From: Gemmatimonadota bacterium
GTDB taxonomy: Bacteria > Gemmatimonadota > Gemmatimonadetes > Gemmatimonadales > GWC2-71-9
Direction: 5' to 3'
Assembly (NCBI GenBank): GCA_003221895.1
Contig: QHUJ01000119.1
Span: 1-64,000 of the forward strand
DNA: 64,000 nt
The notes under the pieces are model-generated. The model was not told the DNA's origin. It made no database searches and worked only from the letters and a program-made list of their open reading frames with translations. Positions 1-15,296 of the stretch are shown here, piece after piece. Each line of letters starts with the position of its first letter. Within the stretch, counting starts at the first letter, position 1. The translations under genes and the position numbers were made by a program.

Positions 1-6065
<6,065 letters not shown>

Positions 6066-6209
6066 GTCACTCCCCAGGCAATGCAAAAGGACCAGCTTCC
6101 CCCGTTCCGTACGTCGGCACGGGGGCGAGCGTTGGCGCTCCGAAAGAGCAGGTTGTAGTCAGTCCGTGCATGTCGTAGAACCGAAGCGAGACTCGGGTTT
6201 GCCCACGAA

Positions 6210-6237
6210 CCCCTATGGCTCGGGGCCTCCGCGAGGC
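6210..6237 (-). terminator. Two adjacent hairpins between rplL and rpoB (possible attenuator)
   Basis: Directly after the rplL stop, the minus-strand transcript can form GCCTC-GCG-GAGGC and then CCCC-loop-GGGG. No U-run follows, so a full intrinsic terminator is unlikely. E. coli has a partial terminator and processing site at this position, so an attenuator or processing role is plausible. This is inference from position and pairing only. Confidence 0.4.
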
Positions 6238-6635
6238 TACTTCAGTTCGACGACCGCACCCTGCGCTTCGAGCTTCTTTTTGATTTCTTCAGCTTCCTGC
6301 TTGGTCACGCCTTCCTTTACCGTTCCGGGCGCGCCTTCGACCAGATCCTTCGCCTCTTTCAGACCGAGGCTCGTGATCGCCCGAACCTCCTTGATCACCT
6401 GAATCTTCTTCTCCCCGCCCGACTTGAGGACGACGGTGAACTCCGTCTTCTCCTCGACCGCCGGGGCCGCAGCCGCCGCTCCGGCAGCACCTGCACCCGC
6501 GGGTGCCGCGGCCGGAGCAGCAATCGTGACACCGAACTTGCCCTTGAACGCCTCGATCAGCTCAGCCAGCTCGAACACCGACATGTTGCCGATGGCCTCG
6601 AGGATATCGTCCTTACTCATCGTCTGCGTTGCCAT
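6237..6635 (-). CDS. rplL: 50S ribosomal protein L7/L12
   Basis: Acidic stalk protein of the large subunit that recruits translation factors. 132 residues: N-terminal dimerization helix ([20 protein letters not shown]), an Ala/Pro-rich hinge around residues 38-60, and the C-terminal factor-binding domain ending [11 protein letters not shown]. The start ATG at 6635 has GGGAG seven bases upstream. It lies ten bases after rplJ, the usual L10-L12 pairing. Confidence 0.98.
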   Translation of the reverse strand: MATQTMSKDDILEAIGNMSVFELAELIEAFKGKFGVTIAAPAAAPAGAGAAGAAAAAPAVEEKTEFTVVLKSGGEKKIQVIKEVRAITSLGLKEAKDLVEGAPGTVKEGVTKQEAEEIKKKLEAQGAVVELK

Positions 6636-6645
6636 TGTGTTCTCC

Positions 6646-7197
6646 CTAGCTCTGTGAAGAGGCTGCGCTCGCGGCGCGCTGATCCTTCAGCGCCTCGAGG
6701 GCGCCGACCATCGAGTACAGCAATCCGTTCAACACTCCCAGGAACCCGGCCATCGGCGCCTGCAGCGCCCCACCGAGCTGCGCCAGGAGCTGCGTCTTTG
6801 ACGGCAACGCGGCGAGATGCTTCACCTGCGCCTGCGTGACCGCCTTGCCTTCGACCAGTCCGACCTTGATCGCCGGCTTCTCGAATTCCTTGGCGAAATC
6901 CGTCAGCACCTTCGCGGCGCCGACCGGATCCGCCCCGGCCAGCACCAGCGCCGTCGGCCCGGCCAGGAACGACTCGAGCCCGCCGTCCTTCAGCTGCTTC
7001 TCGCTCAACGCGCGCCGCGCCAGGGTGTTCTTGACGACCACGTACTCCACGCCGACCGCCCGCAGGCGCCGGCGCAGATCCGTGATGTTGGCCACGTTGA
7101 GTCCGGTGAAGTCGGTGACGTAGATCGTCTGCGACTTGCCGACTTGCTCCGCCAGCGTCGTGACCATCTCCTGTTTCTGCGCTTTCGTGCGGTTCAT
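6646..7197 (-). CDS. rplJ: 50S ribosomal protein L10
   Basis: Stalk-base protein that anchors L7/L12 dimers. 183 residues; the N-terminal fold ([20 protein letters not shown]) and the variable C-terminal helix are present. Its ATG overlaps the rplA stop as ATGA, so there is no spacer for the L10-L12 autoregulatory mRNA leader found upstream of rplJ in E. coli. Confidence 0.97.
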   Translation of the reverse strand: MNRTKAQKQEMVTTLAEQVGKSQTIYVTDFTGLNVANITDLRRRLRAVGVEYVVVKNTLARRALSEKQLKDGGLESFLAGPTALVLAGADPVGAAKVLTDFAKEFEKPAIKVGLVEGKAVTQAQVKHLAALPSKTQLLAQLGGALQAPMAGFLGVLNGLLYSMVGALEALKDQRAASAASSQS

Positions 7198-7886
7198 ACG
7201 TGGTACCCTGCCGGATCAACCCGCACGCCCGGCCCCATGGTGCTCGAGACCGTGACCGAGCGGATGTAATGACCCTTGGCAGCGGAGGGCTTCGCCTTCA
7301 CGATCGCGTCCATGAAGGCCTGCAAATTGTCGGCGAGCTGCGTCGCCGCAAACGATTTCTTTCCGATCGGCGCATGCACGATGCCGCTCTTGTCGACGCG
7401 AAACTCGATCTTGCCGGCTTTCAGCTCCTTCACGGCCTTCGCCACGTCCATCGTCACGGTGCCCGCCTTCGGATTGGGCATTAGGCCGCGCGGCCCGAGG
7501 ACTTTGCCGAGCGCGCCGAGCTGTCCCATCACGTCCGGAGTCGCGACGATGACGTCGGTGTCGAGCCAGCCTTCCTTGATCTTCGCGACGTACTCGACGC
7601 CGACGAAGTCCGCTCCGGCCGCTTCCGCTTCTTTCACCTTCTCCCCCTGCGCGATCACGAGCACGCGGATCTTCTTCCCCGTGCCGTGCGGCAGGGACAC
7701 GGTGCCGCGCACGATCTGGTCGGCGTGCTTGGGATCGACGCCGAGGCGCACCGCCACATCGACCGACTCGTCGAACTTCGCGTAGGCCGTGCTCTTCACC
7801 TGCTCCACCGCCGCCGGCGCCGCGTAGAGCTTTCGCGGCTCGAGCGTGCCGACCGCAGCCCGGTATTTCTTGCCGTGGGTGCGCAT
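7194..7886 (-). CDS. rplA: 50S ribosomal protein L1
   Basis: L1-stalk protein that moves with E-site tRNA and in many bacteria represses its own operon. 230 residues, full length for the family, starting [11 protein letters not shown]. It contains the typical central [14 protein letters not shown] block. The ATG overlaps the rplK stop (TGATG) and the stop overlaps the rplJ start, so rplK-rplA-rplJ look translationally coupled. Confidence 0.98.
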   Translation of the reverse strand: MRTHGKKYRAAVGTLEPRKLYAAPAAVEQVKSTAYAKFDESVDVAVRLGVDPKHADQIVRGTVSLPHGTGKKIRVLVIAQGEKVKEAEAAGADFVGVEYVAKIKEGWLDTDVIVATPDVMGQLGALGKVLGPRGLMPNPKAGTVTMDVAKAVKELKAGKIEFRVDKSGIVHAPIGKKSFAATQLADNLQAFMDAIVKAKPSAAKGHYIRSVTVSSTMGPGVRVDPAGYHV

Positions 7887-8311
7887 CAGCCCTCCACCAC
7901 CAGGCCCATCGAGCGCGCCGTCCCCGCGATCATGTTGATCGCGCCTTCAAGGTCGGTCGCGTTCAGGTCTTGCATCTTGATTTCGGCGATCTTCTTCAGC
8001 TGGGCCCGCGTGACCTTGCCCACCTTCTCGCGGTTCGACGTCGGCGACCCTTTCTCGATCCCCGCTTCCTTCTTCAGCAGCACGGCAGCGGGCGGCGTCT
8101 TGGTGATGAACGTGAAGGTGCGATCCTTGTAGATCGTCACGACCACGGGTGTCACCATGCCCGCCTGACTCCCGGTCTTCGCGTTGAACTGCTTCACGAA
8201 TTCCATGATGTTGACGCCGTGTGGGCCGAGCGCGGTTCCCACCGGCGGCGCCGGCGTCGCCTGCCCGGCCGGCACCTGCAGCTTGACGATTGCGGTGACT
8301 GGTTTGGCCAT
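7886..8311 (-). CDS. rplK: 50S ribosomal protein L11
   Basis: GTPase-centre protein of the large subunit. 141 residues, the usual length, with the conserved N-terminal run [19 protein letters not shown]. The start is ATG 8311. It follows nusG after a 50-base spacer with two strong hairpins. Confidence 0.98.
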   Translation of the reverse strand: MAKPVTAIVKLQVPAGQATPAPPVGTALGPHGVNIMEFVKQFNAKTGSQAGMVTPVVVTIYKDRTFTFITKTPPAAVLLKKEAGIEKGSPTSNREKVGKVTRAQLKKIAEIKMQDLNATDLEGAINMIAGTARSMGLVVEG

Positions 8312-8327
8312 CGGTTCCTCTATTAGC

Positions 8328-8361
8328 GTCCGTCAGCGACGGACTCCCACGCATTCCGTGG
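8328..8361 (-). promoter_or_regulatory. Paired hairpins in the nusG-rplK spacer
   Basis: Two inverted repeats lie side by side: seven perfect pairs GTCCGTC/GACGGAC around a 3-base loop (8328-8344), and CCACG/CGTGG around a 5-base loop (8347-8361). In E. coli the mRNA target for L1 repression lies just ahead of rplK, so this is a candidate L1-binding leader or a processing site. Inference from position; no binding consensus was tested. Confidence 0.4.
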
Positions 8362-8907
8362 TTAGTGAGCCTTTAGCTGCAAATAGTCCAACTCGACAGA
8401 CGTCGGTCGTCCAAACAGCGCGACCGAGACTCGCACCTTCCCCTTGTCCGGTAGGACCTCTTGGACCGTGCCACTAAAGTCCGAGAATGGTCCCTCGGTG
8501 ATCTCTACGACTTGGCCCACCAAGAACGGGATAGCCTCGGTGGGCTCTTCTTCCTTGATCGCCTCTTCGACACCGAGCAACCGGTTCACCTCGTCGGGCC
8601 TGAGCGGCATCGGCAGCCGTCCCGTGCCCACGAACTTGATCACGCCCTGGATGCCGTTGATCGTGTGGATGGTTTCCTGGTTCAGATCCATCTCCACGAG
8701 CACGTACCCCGGGTAGATCTTCCGCTCGACGTTCACCTTCTTGCCGTTCTTGATCTCCACGACTTCCTGCGTGGGGACCAGGGCCTGCCGGATCGGCTTC
8801 TCCGTGTCGGGCCGGGCATCCTCGGCAATGCGCCGCGCGATCAGGTTGCGGACCTTGTTCTCATGGCCCGCCGTCGTCTGGATCGCGTACCAGCGGAGAT
8901 CGGCCAT
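8362..8907 (-). CDS. nusG: Transcription termination/antitermination factor NusG
   Basis: RNA polymerase processivity factor that links to Rho and to ribosomes. 181 residues: an NGN domain starting MADLRWYAIQTTAGHENKV and a C-terminal KOW domain (VGQVVEITEGPFSDFSGTV). The ATG at 8907 overlaps the secE stop as TAATG. Open frame continues upstream in secE, but it does not resemble NusG. Confidence 0.98.
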   Translation of the reverse strand: MADLRWYAIQTTAGHENKVRNLIARRIAEDARPDTEKPIRQALVPTQEVVEIKNGKKVNVERKIYPGYVLVEMDLNQETIHTINGIQGVIKFVGTGRLPMPLRPDEVNRLLGVEEAIKEEEPTEAIPFLVGQVVEITEGPFSDFSGTVQEVLPDKGKVRVSVALFGRPTSVELDYLQLKAH

Positions 8908-9155
8908 TAGAACAGCTTCGCCACCAGCTTGACGAAGACCCACTGGAAGAACGAATCCATGAGTCCGATCATGACGCCCAGCACCGCGACGAAGATGATG
9001 ATCACGGTGGTGGCCTTCTTCAGCTCGTCGAACGTCGGCCACGTCACTTTGCGCAGCTCGTTGCGCACGTCGCGCAAGAACTGAATGAACCGCGCGATCC
9101 GACCCGGAGGAGACCGCAGCTCACGGTCGCCGCCTGTCATGACTTCCGTTGCCAT
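8907..9155 (-). CDS. secE: Preprotein translocase subunit SecE
   Basis: Small essential subunit of the SecYEG channel. 82 residues with one transmembrane helix near the C-terminus (ATTVIIIFVAVLGVMIGL), preceded by the diagnostic RNELRKVTWPT motif. The ATG at 9155 overlaps the rpmG stop (TAATG). It sits between rpmG and nusG, the classic position. Confidence 0.97.
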   Translation of the reverse strand: MATEVMTGGDRELRSPPGRIARFIQFLRDVRNELRKVTWPTFDELKKATTVIIIFVAVLGVMIGLMDSFFQWVFVKLVAKLF

Positions 9156-9286
9156 TACTTCGATTCCTTGTGCGCCTGCTGCTTGTTGCAACGCGGGCAG
9201 AACTTCTTCCACTCCGCCCGTTCCGGGTGCTTGCGCCTGTTCTTCGTCGTGAAATAGTTACGACTTTTGCAGACGGTGCACTCCAT
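9155..9286 (-). CDS. rpmG: 50S ribosomal protein L33
   Basis: 43-residue zinc-ribbon ribosomal protein. Four cysteines form the CxxC pairs (C3/C6 and the CPRC pair near the end), with the family core [19 protein letters not shown] at 9286 with a GAGAGAA-type site upstream. The tuf-rpmG-secE order is common in bacteria. Confidence 0.96.
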   Translation of the reverse strand: MECTVCKSRNYFTTKNRRKHPERAEWKKFCPRCNKQQAHKESK

Positions 9287-9317
9287 GATGATGTTCTCTC
9301 TAGGCATTCACGTCTCG

Positions 9318-10517
<1,200 letters not shown>

Positions 10518-10532
10518 GATCTCCTCAAAAAC

Positions 10533-10605
10533 GTGCGTGGTGCGTGGCGTATCTCGGTCAGCGGCGCGCAGTCCCACGCACCACTCACCACGTACCACGC
10601 ACCGT
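10533..10605. repeat. GT-rich repeat with 11-bp inverted arms in the tuf leader
   Basis: Between tRNA-Thr(GGU) and tuf, GTGGTGCGTGG at 10537-10547 is matched by its reverse complement at 10574-10584. The right side also carries GGTGAGTGGTGCGTGG-like units on the minus strand. Similar units recur near 50520 and 51950. It could fold in the tuf 5' leader or be a decayed repeat. Confidence 0.5.
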
Positions 10606-10614
10606 TTCTCCCAG

Positions 10615-10687
<73 letters not shown>

Positions 10688-10703
10688 GGCGTTCGTGGCA
10701 CAG

Positions 10704-10776
10704 AGCGGGCGACGGGGCTCGAACCCGTGACCCTCAGCTTGGAAGGCTGATGCTCTACCAACTGAGCTACGCCCGC
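10704..10776 (-). tRNA. tRNA-Gly (UCC)
   Basis: 73-nt cloverleaf with acceptor GCGGGCG/CGCCCGC, anticodon stem TCAGC/GCTGA around CTTCCAA (anticodon TCC) and T-loop TTCGAGC. No encoded CCA. Equivalent in order to glyT in the E. coli tRNA-tufB operon. Confidence 0.97.
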
Positions 10777-10789
10777 GCGCGCCACAAAG

Positions 10790-10873
10790 TGGTGGGGGAA
10801 GGATTCGAACCTTCGTAGCGCTAAGCGCGGCAGATTTACAGTCTGCTCCCTTTGGCCGCTCGGGCACCCCACC
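10790..10873 (-). tRNA. tRNA-Tyr (GUA)
   Basis: 84-nt class II tRNA with a long variable arm. The acceptor GGTGGGG pairs with CCCCACC with A as discriminator base; the anticodon loop CTGTAAA gives anticodon GTA; the T-loop is TTCGAAT. Equivalent to tyrU. Confidence 0.97.
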
Positions 10874-10902
10874 GCGCCCTCGCCTCGCAACTTCCCCTGA
10901 CA

Positions 10903-10935
10903 ACAGACCCCGCGTCCGATGCGCGCGGGGTTTGT
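10903..10935. other. Strong hairpin in the tRNA-Thr/tRNA-Tyr spacer
   Basis: CCCCGCG (10908-10914) pairs with CGCGGGG (10924-10930), and the flanks AACAGA/TTTGTT extend the stem to about 13 pairs including one G-U. It has a U-rich tail on the plus strand and a shorter one on the minus strand. As it lies inside the tRNA-tuf transcript, it is more likely a processing or folding element than a full stop for minus-strand transcription. Confidence 0.45.
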
Positions 10936-10958
10936 TGGTTCCTCGTTCTTCGGCAGTG

Positions 10959-11030
10959 AGCTGACGAAGGGACTCGAACCCTTAACCTGCTGATTACAAA
11001 TCAGCTGCTCTACCATTGAGCTACGTCAGC
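10959..11030 (-). tRNA. tRNA-Thr (UGU)
   Basis: 72-nt cloverleaf with acceptor GCTGACG/CGTCAGC, anticodon stem GCTGA/TCAGC around TTTGTAA (anticodon TGT) and T-loop TTCGAGT. It is the first tRNA of the cluster, about 20 bases after the predicted transcription start, and equivalent to thrU in E. coli. Confidence 0.97.
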
Positions 11031-11057
11031 GGTCAAGGCTGAATCCGACAGACCCGT

Positions 11058-11086
11058 ATTTTAGATAGGGCGCGAGACTATGGCAA
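11058..11086 (-). promoter_or_regulatory. Sigma-70-type promoter of the tRNA-tuf-rpo unit
   Basis: On the minus strand TTGCCA (11081-11086), a 17-base spacer and TAAAAT (11058-11063). The expected start is near 11050, followed by a GC-rich discriminator (ACGGGTCTG), as in growth-rate or stringently controlled promoters. It is the only good promoter seen ahead of this gene set. Confidence 0.75.
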
Positions 11087-11115
11087 GGGACGGACTTCGA
11101 ACGACTTAGGCCGTG

Positions 11116-12558
11116 TCAGCGGGCTTTCCATTTGGTGCCGAGCGGGGTGTCTTCAATATCTATCCCCTGGGCCGCCAGCTCGGCGCGGATCGCGTCGGCG
11201 GCCTTGAAATCCTTGGACTTACGGGCCTGGGCCCGCGCCGCGATACGCTCGTCGATCCAGCTGGCTGTGGCGGGGTCGACGGCGCGCCGCGTCGGCAACA
11301 CGTCCAGCAATTCCTTGCCGGCCACCTGCTGGAACGCCTCGAGCGCCCGCGCCACGCTCCGCGGTGGCTCCGGTTTATCCAATTCCCGATTCGCGGCGCG
11401 CACGAACTCGAACAGCACCGCCACTGCACGCGGTGCGTTCAAGTCGTCATTCAGCGCGGTGGCCACGTCCTGCTCGAGTTTGACACTCAATCCCCCGAGC
11501 GGCCCGTCTCCCGTTTCGCGTTTTCCGCTTTCCGCAAGGCGCGCATGAAACTCGCCCAGCCTCCCCACGCCTTCGGTCGCGGCCTCGAGTGCTTCGTCGG
11601 TGAAATCGACGGACTGGCGATAGTGCGTTTGGAAGAACAAGAGTCGCAATGCGGCGGCGTCGATGCCTTGCTCCCGCAGGTCCCGCGCGGTGAGAAAATT
11701 TCCGTGACGCTTCGACATCTTCGTGCCGCGCACGTTGAGAAACTCGCCGTGCACCCAGTGCCGCGAGAATTGCTGGCCGGTCGCACCTTCTGACTGCGCG
11801 ATTTCATTCTCGTGATGCGGGAAGATCAGGTCGATGCCGCCCGCATGAATGTCGAGCGTCTGCACGCCGCAGCACTGGGCGATTTCCGACAGCGACATCG
11901 CCGAGCACTCGAGATGCCAGCCGGGACGCCCGCGCCCGAACGGCGCATCCCACGCCGCGCCGACGGCCTCATCCTCGGCATCCGCTTTCTTCCAGACGGC
12001 GAAATCGCTCGGATCGCCTTTGGCGTACTCGTCGCTCGCCACCCGCGCGCCGACTTTGATCTCGCGCCGGTCGAGCTGCGACAGCCGGCCATAGGTCGGA
12101 AACTTCGCGATCGCGAAGTAGACGGAGCCATCCTCTCCTTTATATGCGACGCCGCGCTCGAGCAGCTTCGAGACGAGCGCGATCATCTGCGGCATGTACT
12201 CGGTTGCCGGTGTGTATACGTGCGCCGGCTTGATGCGCAGGTAATCGCGGTCTTCGAAAAAGGCCTTCGTGAACGGCGCGGTGTGCGCGGTCAGCTTCTT
12301 CCCGGCCTGGCGCGCGGCCTTGATGGTGCGGTCGTCCACGTCGGTGAGATTCATGATGTGGAAGACATCGTAGCCCGAGCGCTCCAGCCAGCGGCGCAGC
12401 AGATCCTCGAACAGGAAGGTGCGGAAGTTGCCGATGTGCGCGTAGTTCCAGACGGTGGGGCCACAGGTATACAGCGTCACGCGTGGCGGCGCGAGCGGCT
12501 GGAGCGGCTCGACCCGGCGGGTCAGCGTGTTGAACAACGATGGCGGTGTGTTGGGCAC
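11116..12558 (-). CDS. cysS: Cysteinyl-tRNA synthetase
   Basis: Class I synthetase charging tRNA-Cys. 480 residues. Visible: N-terminal LYTCGPTVWNYAHIGNFRT with the zinc Cys and the HIGN signature, zinc ligands in GWHLECSAMS and IFPHHENE, and the KMSKRHGN loop. The start is GTG 12558 with no Shine-Dalgarno site, but a TAGGTT -10-like box lies nine bases upstream, so the mRNA may be nearly leaderless. It is downstream of the ABC pair on the same strand after 39 bases. Confidence 0.97.
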   Translation of the reverse strand: MPNTPPSLFNTLTRRVEPLQPLAPPRVTLYTCGPTVWNYAHIGNFRTFLFEDLLRRWLERSGYDVFHIMNLTDVDDRTIKAARQAGKKLTAHTAPFTKAFFEDRDYLRIKPAHVYTPATEYMPQMIALVSKLLERGVAYKGEDGSVYFAIAKFPTYGRLSQLDRREIKVGARVASDEYAKGDPSDFAVWKKADAEDEAVGAAWDAPFGRGRPGWHLECSAMSLSEIAQCCGVQTLDIHAGGIDLIFPHHENEIAQSEGATGQQFSRHWVHGEFLNVRGTKMSKRHGNFLTARDLREQGIDAAALRLLFFQTHYRQSVDFTDEALEAATEGVGRLGEFHARLAESGKRETGDGPLGGLSVKLEQDVATALNDDLNAPRAVAVLFEFVRAANRELDKPEPPRSVARALEAFQQVAGKELLDVLPTRRAVDPATASWIDERIAARAQARKSKDFKAADAIRAELAAQGIDIEDTPLGTKWKAR

Positions 12559-12567
12559 GGTCGGAAA

Positions 12568-12573
12568 AACCTA
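12568..12573 (-). promoter_or_regulatory. Candidate -10 box (TAGGTT) close to the cysS start
   Basis: TAGGTT lies nine bases upstream of the GTG. The -35 is poor: TTGCGC with a short 15-base spacer. Supported mainly by the same arrangement at other first-in-unit genes in this window. Confidence 0.35.
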
Positions 12574-12597
12574 GCACCCCGCCGCAACGCGCAATAG

Positions 12598-13503
12598 TCA
12601 GTGCATGTCCGCGTCGTGCGCGTCGAGGACGATGTCTTCCAACGACTTCACGCGTACCCGCGATGCCCGCACGGGCAGGCGGTGAGCCCGGCACAGGGCG
12701 AGCGCGGCCTCCACCGTTCTGCCGTTCAGCGATGCCTCGATTCCGGCTTCGGTGATGCGAAAACCGGGAGGCGCCTCACGGGGGGGGGCGTCGAGAATCA
12801 CTTCGAGCACGCGTTCCCCGACCAGTTCCGGCAATGGACCGGCGCGCACGATGCGCCCCTCGCGCAGGATCAACACCCGTGCGGCGAGCCGCTCCAGCGC
12901 CGCCGGATCGCGGGACGCGATCAGCACGGCGACACCGGCCGCCGCGAGTCCGGCAATCCGCCAACGCAAGTCTCGGCGTGCCGCGGCATCGAGCTCGGAC
13001 AGCGTCTCGTCGAGCACCAGCACTTGGCGATGCCCCAGGGTCGCTTGAGCCAGCGCCAATCGGTGGAGATCGGTCCGGCCCAGTGCACCGACGAAGAGGT
13101 CGGCCGCTGCACCCAATCCGGATGCGTCGAATGCCTCGCGCACCAAGCGCTGCGCCGCCGGCTCGCCGGTTCCGTCGACGTGCAGCCGCGCGTAGTACAT
13201 GAGCACTTCGCGCACGGTGAGCGACGGTGGAAACGCCGCCCCATCACGCGCATATCCCACGAGCCGCCGCGCCGCCGGATGCGTCGCTCGCATCCCACAG
13301 ACGCGCGCTTCTCCGCGAGGAGGCTGCAGACATCCGGCCGCGATCTGGAGCAAGGTGCTCTTTCCGGCACCGGCGGGGCCGGCAATGCCGGCGATTTCTC
13401 CCGGCAGAAGCGCGAGCGACACGCCGTGCAGGCCGCGGCCGCGCCGCGATGCGCCCGGAAACCCGCATGAGACGTCGCAAAGCGTGAGCGCGTAGTCTGT
13501 CAT
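12598..13503 (-). CDS. ABC transporter ATP-binding protein with degenerate signature
   Basis: 301-residue ATPase. Walker A is GPAGAGKST and Walker B VLVLDET with the catalytic Glu, followed by a D-loop (SELD). The LSGGQ signature is not recognisable: the region reads ALGRTDLHRLALAQ. A C-terminal extension of about 90 residues follows the ATPase core. The ATG at 13503 overlaps the stop of the permease gene (ATGA), so the two form a transporter pair. CcmA- or ABC-2-type is possible; the substrate is unknown. Confidence 0.85.
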   Translation of the reverse strand: MTDYALTLCDVSCGFPGASRRGRGLHGVSLALLPGEIAGIAGPAGAGKSTLLQIAAGCLQPPRGEARVCGMRATHPAARRLVGYARDGAAFPPSLTVREVLMYYARLHVDGTGEPAAQRLVREAFDASGLGAAADLFVGALGRTDLHRLALAQATLGHRQVLVLDETLSELDAAARRDLRWRIAGLAAAGVAVLIASRDPAALERLAARVLILREGRIVRAGPLPELVGERVLEVILDAPPREAPPGFRITEAGIEASLNGRTVEAALALCRAHRLPVRASRVRVKSLEDIVLDAHDADMH

Positions 13504-14222
13504 GCGTGTGCCTTCTGACGCGCCACGACGCCGCTCGCGAGCAGAACACCGAGGCCGGTCCACGCCAGCGCGTGCAGCACTGCGCCCCAGTCACCGGTCC
13601 CGGCATCGCGGTAATGCCAGAGCGCCGGTCCCAGCTCGAGGGCGCTCGCGGCAGCGAGCCGCACGACGCCAGGATGTGCGAGTCCGACGAGCCGCTCGGG
13701 CGCCACCGTCCCGGCGACGGCTATAAAGAGGAAGAGCATCACACCGGCACCGTTTCCCACTGCCAGCACGGTCGTCAGCGCGAACGCACCGACGGCGGCG
13801 GCGGCAGTAAGCCCGGCGGCCGCGGCGGAGGCGGGTTCCCCGCTCGCCATGGCGCACAGCATGGTGAGCAGCGCGGCCGGGAGCACGATAGCCAACCAGC
13901 GCCCAGTCGCGATGGCAAGCGGTGTCGTCGGATGCGTGAGCGCGGTGGCCAGCGCCGCCCGGTCGCGCGCGTTGCCCGCCACCCAGGCCGCGCCGATGAC
14001 GGCGCCGAGTGCGCCCGCCTGCAGCACCGCGGTGAGTGGCTCGAGTCCCCGTGAGCGCAACCAGATGAGCGTCACGCCGAGCACGAGCAGCGCGGCGCCG
14101 AATCGCGTGCGCACCAGGCGCGGCGATACGAGAGCAGTTTCGGCGAAGACGCGGCGCAGGAATCGCACGCCGCGAGGATAACTCAGGCAGGAGCGGCGGC
14201 CGGTACCGATCCGCCGCGGCAC
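13500..14222 (-). CDS. Membrane subunit of an ABC transporter (predicted)
   Basis: Up to 240 residues with about six hydrophobic segments (for example ALLVLGVTLIWL, ALTTVLAVGNGAGVMLFLFI and a C-terminal ALAWTGLGVLLASGVVA). No family is recognised with certainty; size and pairing with the ATPase resemble ABC-2 or CcmB permeases. Start uncertain: GTG 14222 lies four bases after the previous stop, and GTG 14168 (VRFLRRVF) is the alternative. An out-of-frame ATG at the same junction belongs to a non-coding frame. Confidence 0.75.
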   Translation of the reverse strand: MPRRIGTGRRSCLSYPRGVRFLRRVFAETALVSPRLVRTRFGAALLVLGVTLIWLRSRGLEPLTAVLQAGALGAVIGAAWVAGNARDRAALATALTHPTTPLAIATGRWLAIVLPAALLTMLCAMASGEPASAAAAGLTAAAAVGAFALTTVLAVGNGAGVMLFLFIAVAGTVAPERLVGLAHPGVVRLAAASALELGPALWHYRDAGTGDWGAVLHALAWTGLGVLLASGVVARQKAHA

Positions 14223-14225
14223 GCA

Positions 14226-15296
14226 TCAAATCGTCGCGCGTGCTCCGATGATCGCGTCGACCAGGGTATCGGCCTCGAACCGGACCGGGTCCGTGGCCGG
14301 CAGCCCCGTCTCGTCCGCGGCCCGCGCGACCGCCTCACGCGCAGCGGCTTCATCCATATCGTAGGTGTTGAGACAGATCCCGATCACCCTGGTCGGATGC
14401 ACGGGATGGGCGGCGCGTTCGTAGATGTCGATCATCTCGACGTACGACGGGATCTTCACCCATGGCTCGCGGCCGTGATAATCACCAATCCACTCCCGCG
14501 TCACTTGATGGCACAGGATCAGCGCGTCCGGGCAGGCGCCGTGGAGCAACCCGAGCGTGACGCCGGAGTAGCCGGGGTGAATCAAGCTTCCCTGCCCTTC
14601 GACGAGCACGATGTCGTTGTCCTTCGCTCCGTCCACCACGAGCTGCTCGGCCGCGCCGGCGATGAAGTCCGCCACGACCGCATCCACGGCGATACCCCAG
14701 CCTTCGATGAAGATGCCGGTCTGCCCCGTCGCCACGAAGCTCGTCTTGTGACCGCGCTTCACGAGCGCGTCGCGCAGCTGCAGTTGGGCGGTCATCTTGC
14801 CGACGTTGCAGTCGGTCCCGACGGCGAGCACGACGAGCGCGTCGACTTCGGCGGCGCGGCCGTCGGCGATCGGCAGATCGGGTGGCGGTTTGCGCGCATC
14901 GAGAATACGCACGCCGCGCGCGCGGGCGAGCGGTCCGAGGTCCGGGTCGTCACCGATGAACGTGTGCAGCCCGCTCCAGATCTCGAGCTTGCGCTCGATC
15001 GCGGTGCGCAGCCACGCCTTCCACTCCTCCGGCAACCGTCCCCCAGCCGGCGCGATCCCGATGAGGACCGCGGTCGCGCCTTTTCCCTGCGCGATGCCCC
15101 GCTCAAAATCGCCGACGACGGGGATGTTGCCGCCGAACCCCAGGATTTCCTGCGCCGTCTTCCCCGCCTGTTTGCGATCGAGCACGGCGACGATGCGTTC
15201 GGGGAAATAGCGAATGCACGAGTTGGCGGTCTTGGACGTGAGCGGTCCAAAATCGCCGTCGGCGATGATGAGGAAACGATGTTTCGGGGTGGTCAT
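14226..15296 (-). CDS. DUF1611 family P-loop protein (DgcN-like)
   Basis: 356 residues, two domains: an N-terminal Rossmann-like part (FLIIADGDFGPLTSKTANSC) and a C-terminal P-loop part with GTDCNVGKMTA and VLVEGQGSLIHPGYSG. Some DUF1611 members (DgcN) act with a racemase-like partner (DgcA) in D-glutamate use; no dgcA is next door here, so the substrate is open. The ATG at 15296 overlaps the previous stop (ATGA). Confidence 0.85.
   Translation of the reverse strand: MTTPKHRFLIIADGDFGPLTSKTANSCIRYFPERIVAVLDRKQAGKTAQEILGFGGNIPVVGDFERGIAQGKGATAVLIGIAPAGGRLPEEWKAWLRTAIERKLEIWSGLHTFIGDDPDLGPLARARGVRILDARKPPPDLPIADGRAAEVDALVVLAVGTDCNVGKMTAQLQLRDALVKRGHKTSFVATGQTGIFIEGWGIAVDAVVADFIAGAAEQLVVDGAKDNDIVLVEGQGSLIHPGYSGVTLGLLHGACPDALILCHQVTREWIGDYHGREPWVKIPSYVEMIDIYERAAHPVHPTRVIGICLNTYDMDEAAAREAVARAADETGLPATDPVRFEADTLVDAIIGARATI

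Noticed and set aside
10518-10598. 27-codon N-terminal extension of tuf
   Set aside because: It is encoded by the GT-rich repeat; MAKAKFER with GAGGAG upstream is the standard EF-Tu start.
12598-14222. Assigning the ABC pair as ccmA/ccmB to complete the Ccm set
   Set aside because: Size fits, but the signature motif is lost, the permease shows no clear CcmB motif, and it lies 13 kb from the ccm genes.
13591-14229. Frame starting at an ATG in a TGATG junction after the DUF1611 gene
   Set aside because: The product is Arg-rich without hydrophobic pattern; the overlapping frame gives a regular six-helix membrane protein coupled to the ATPase.
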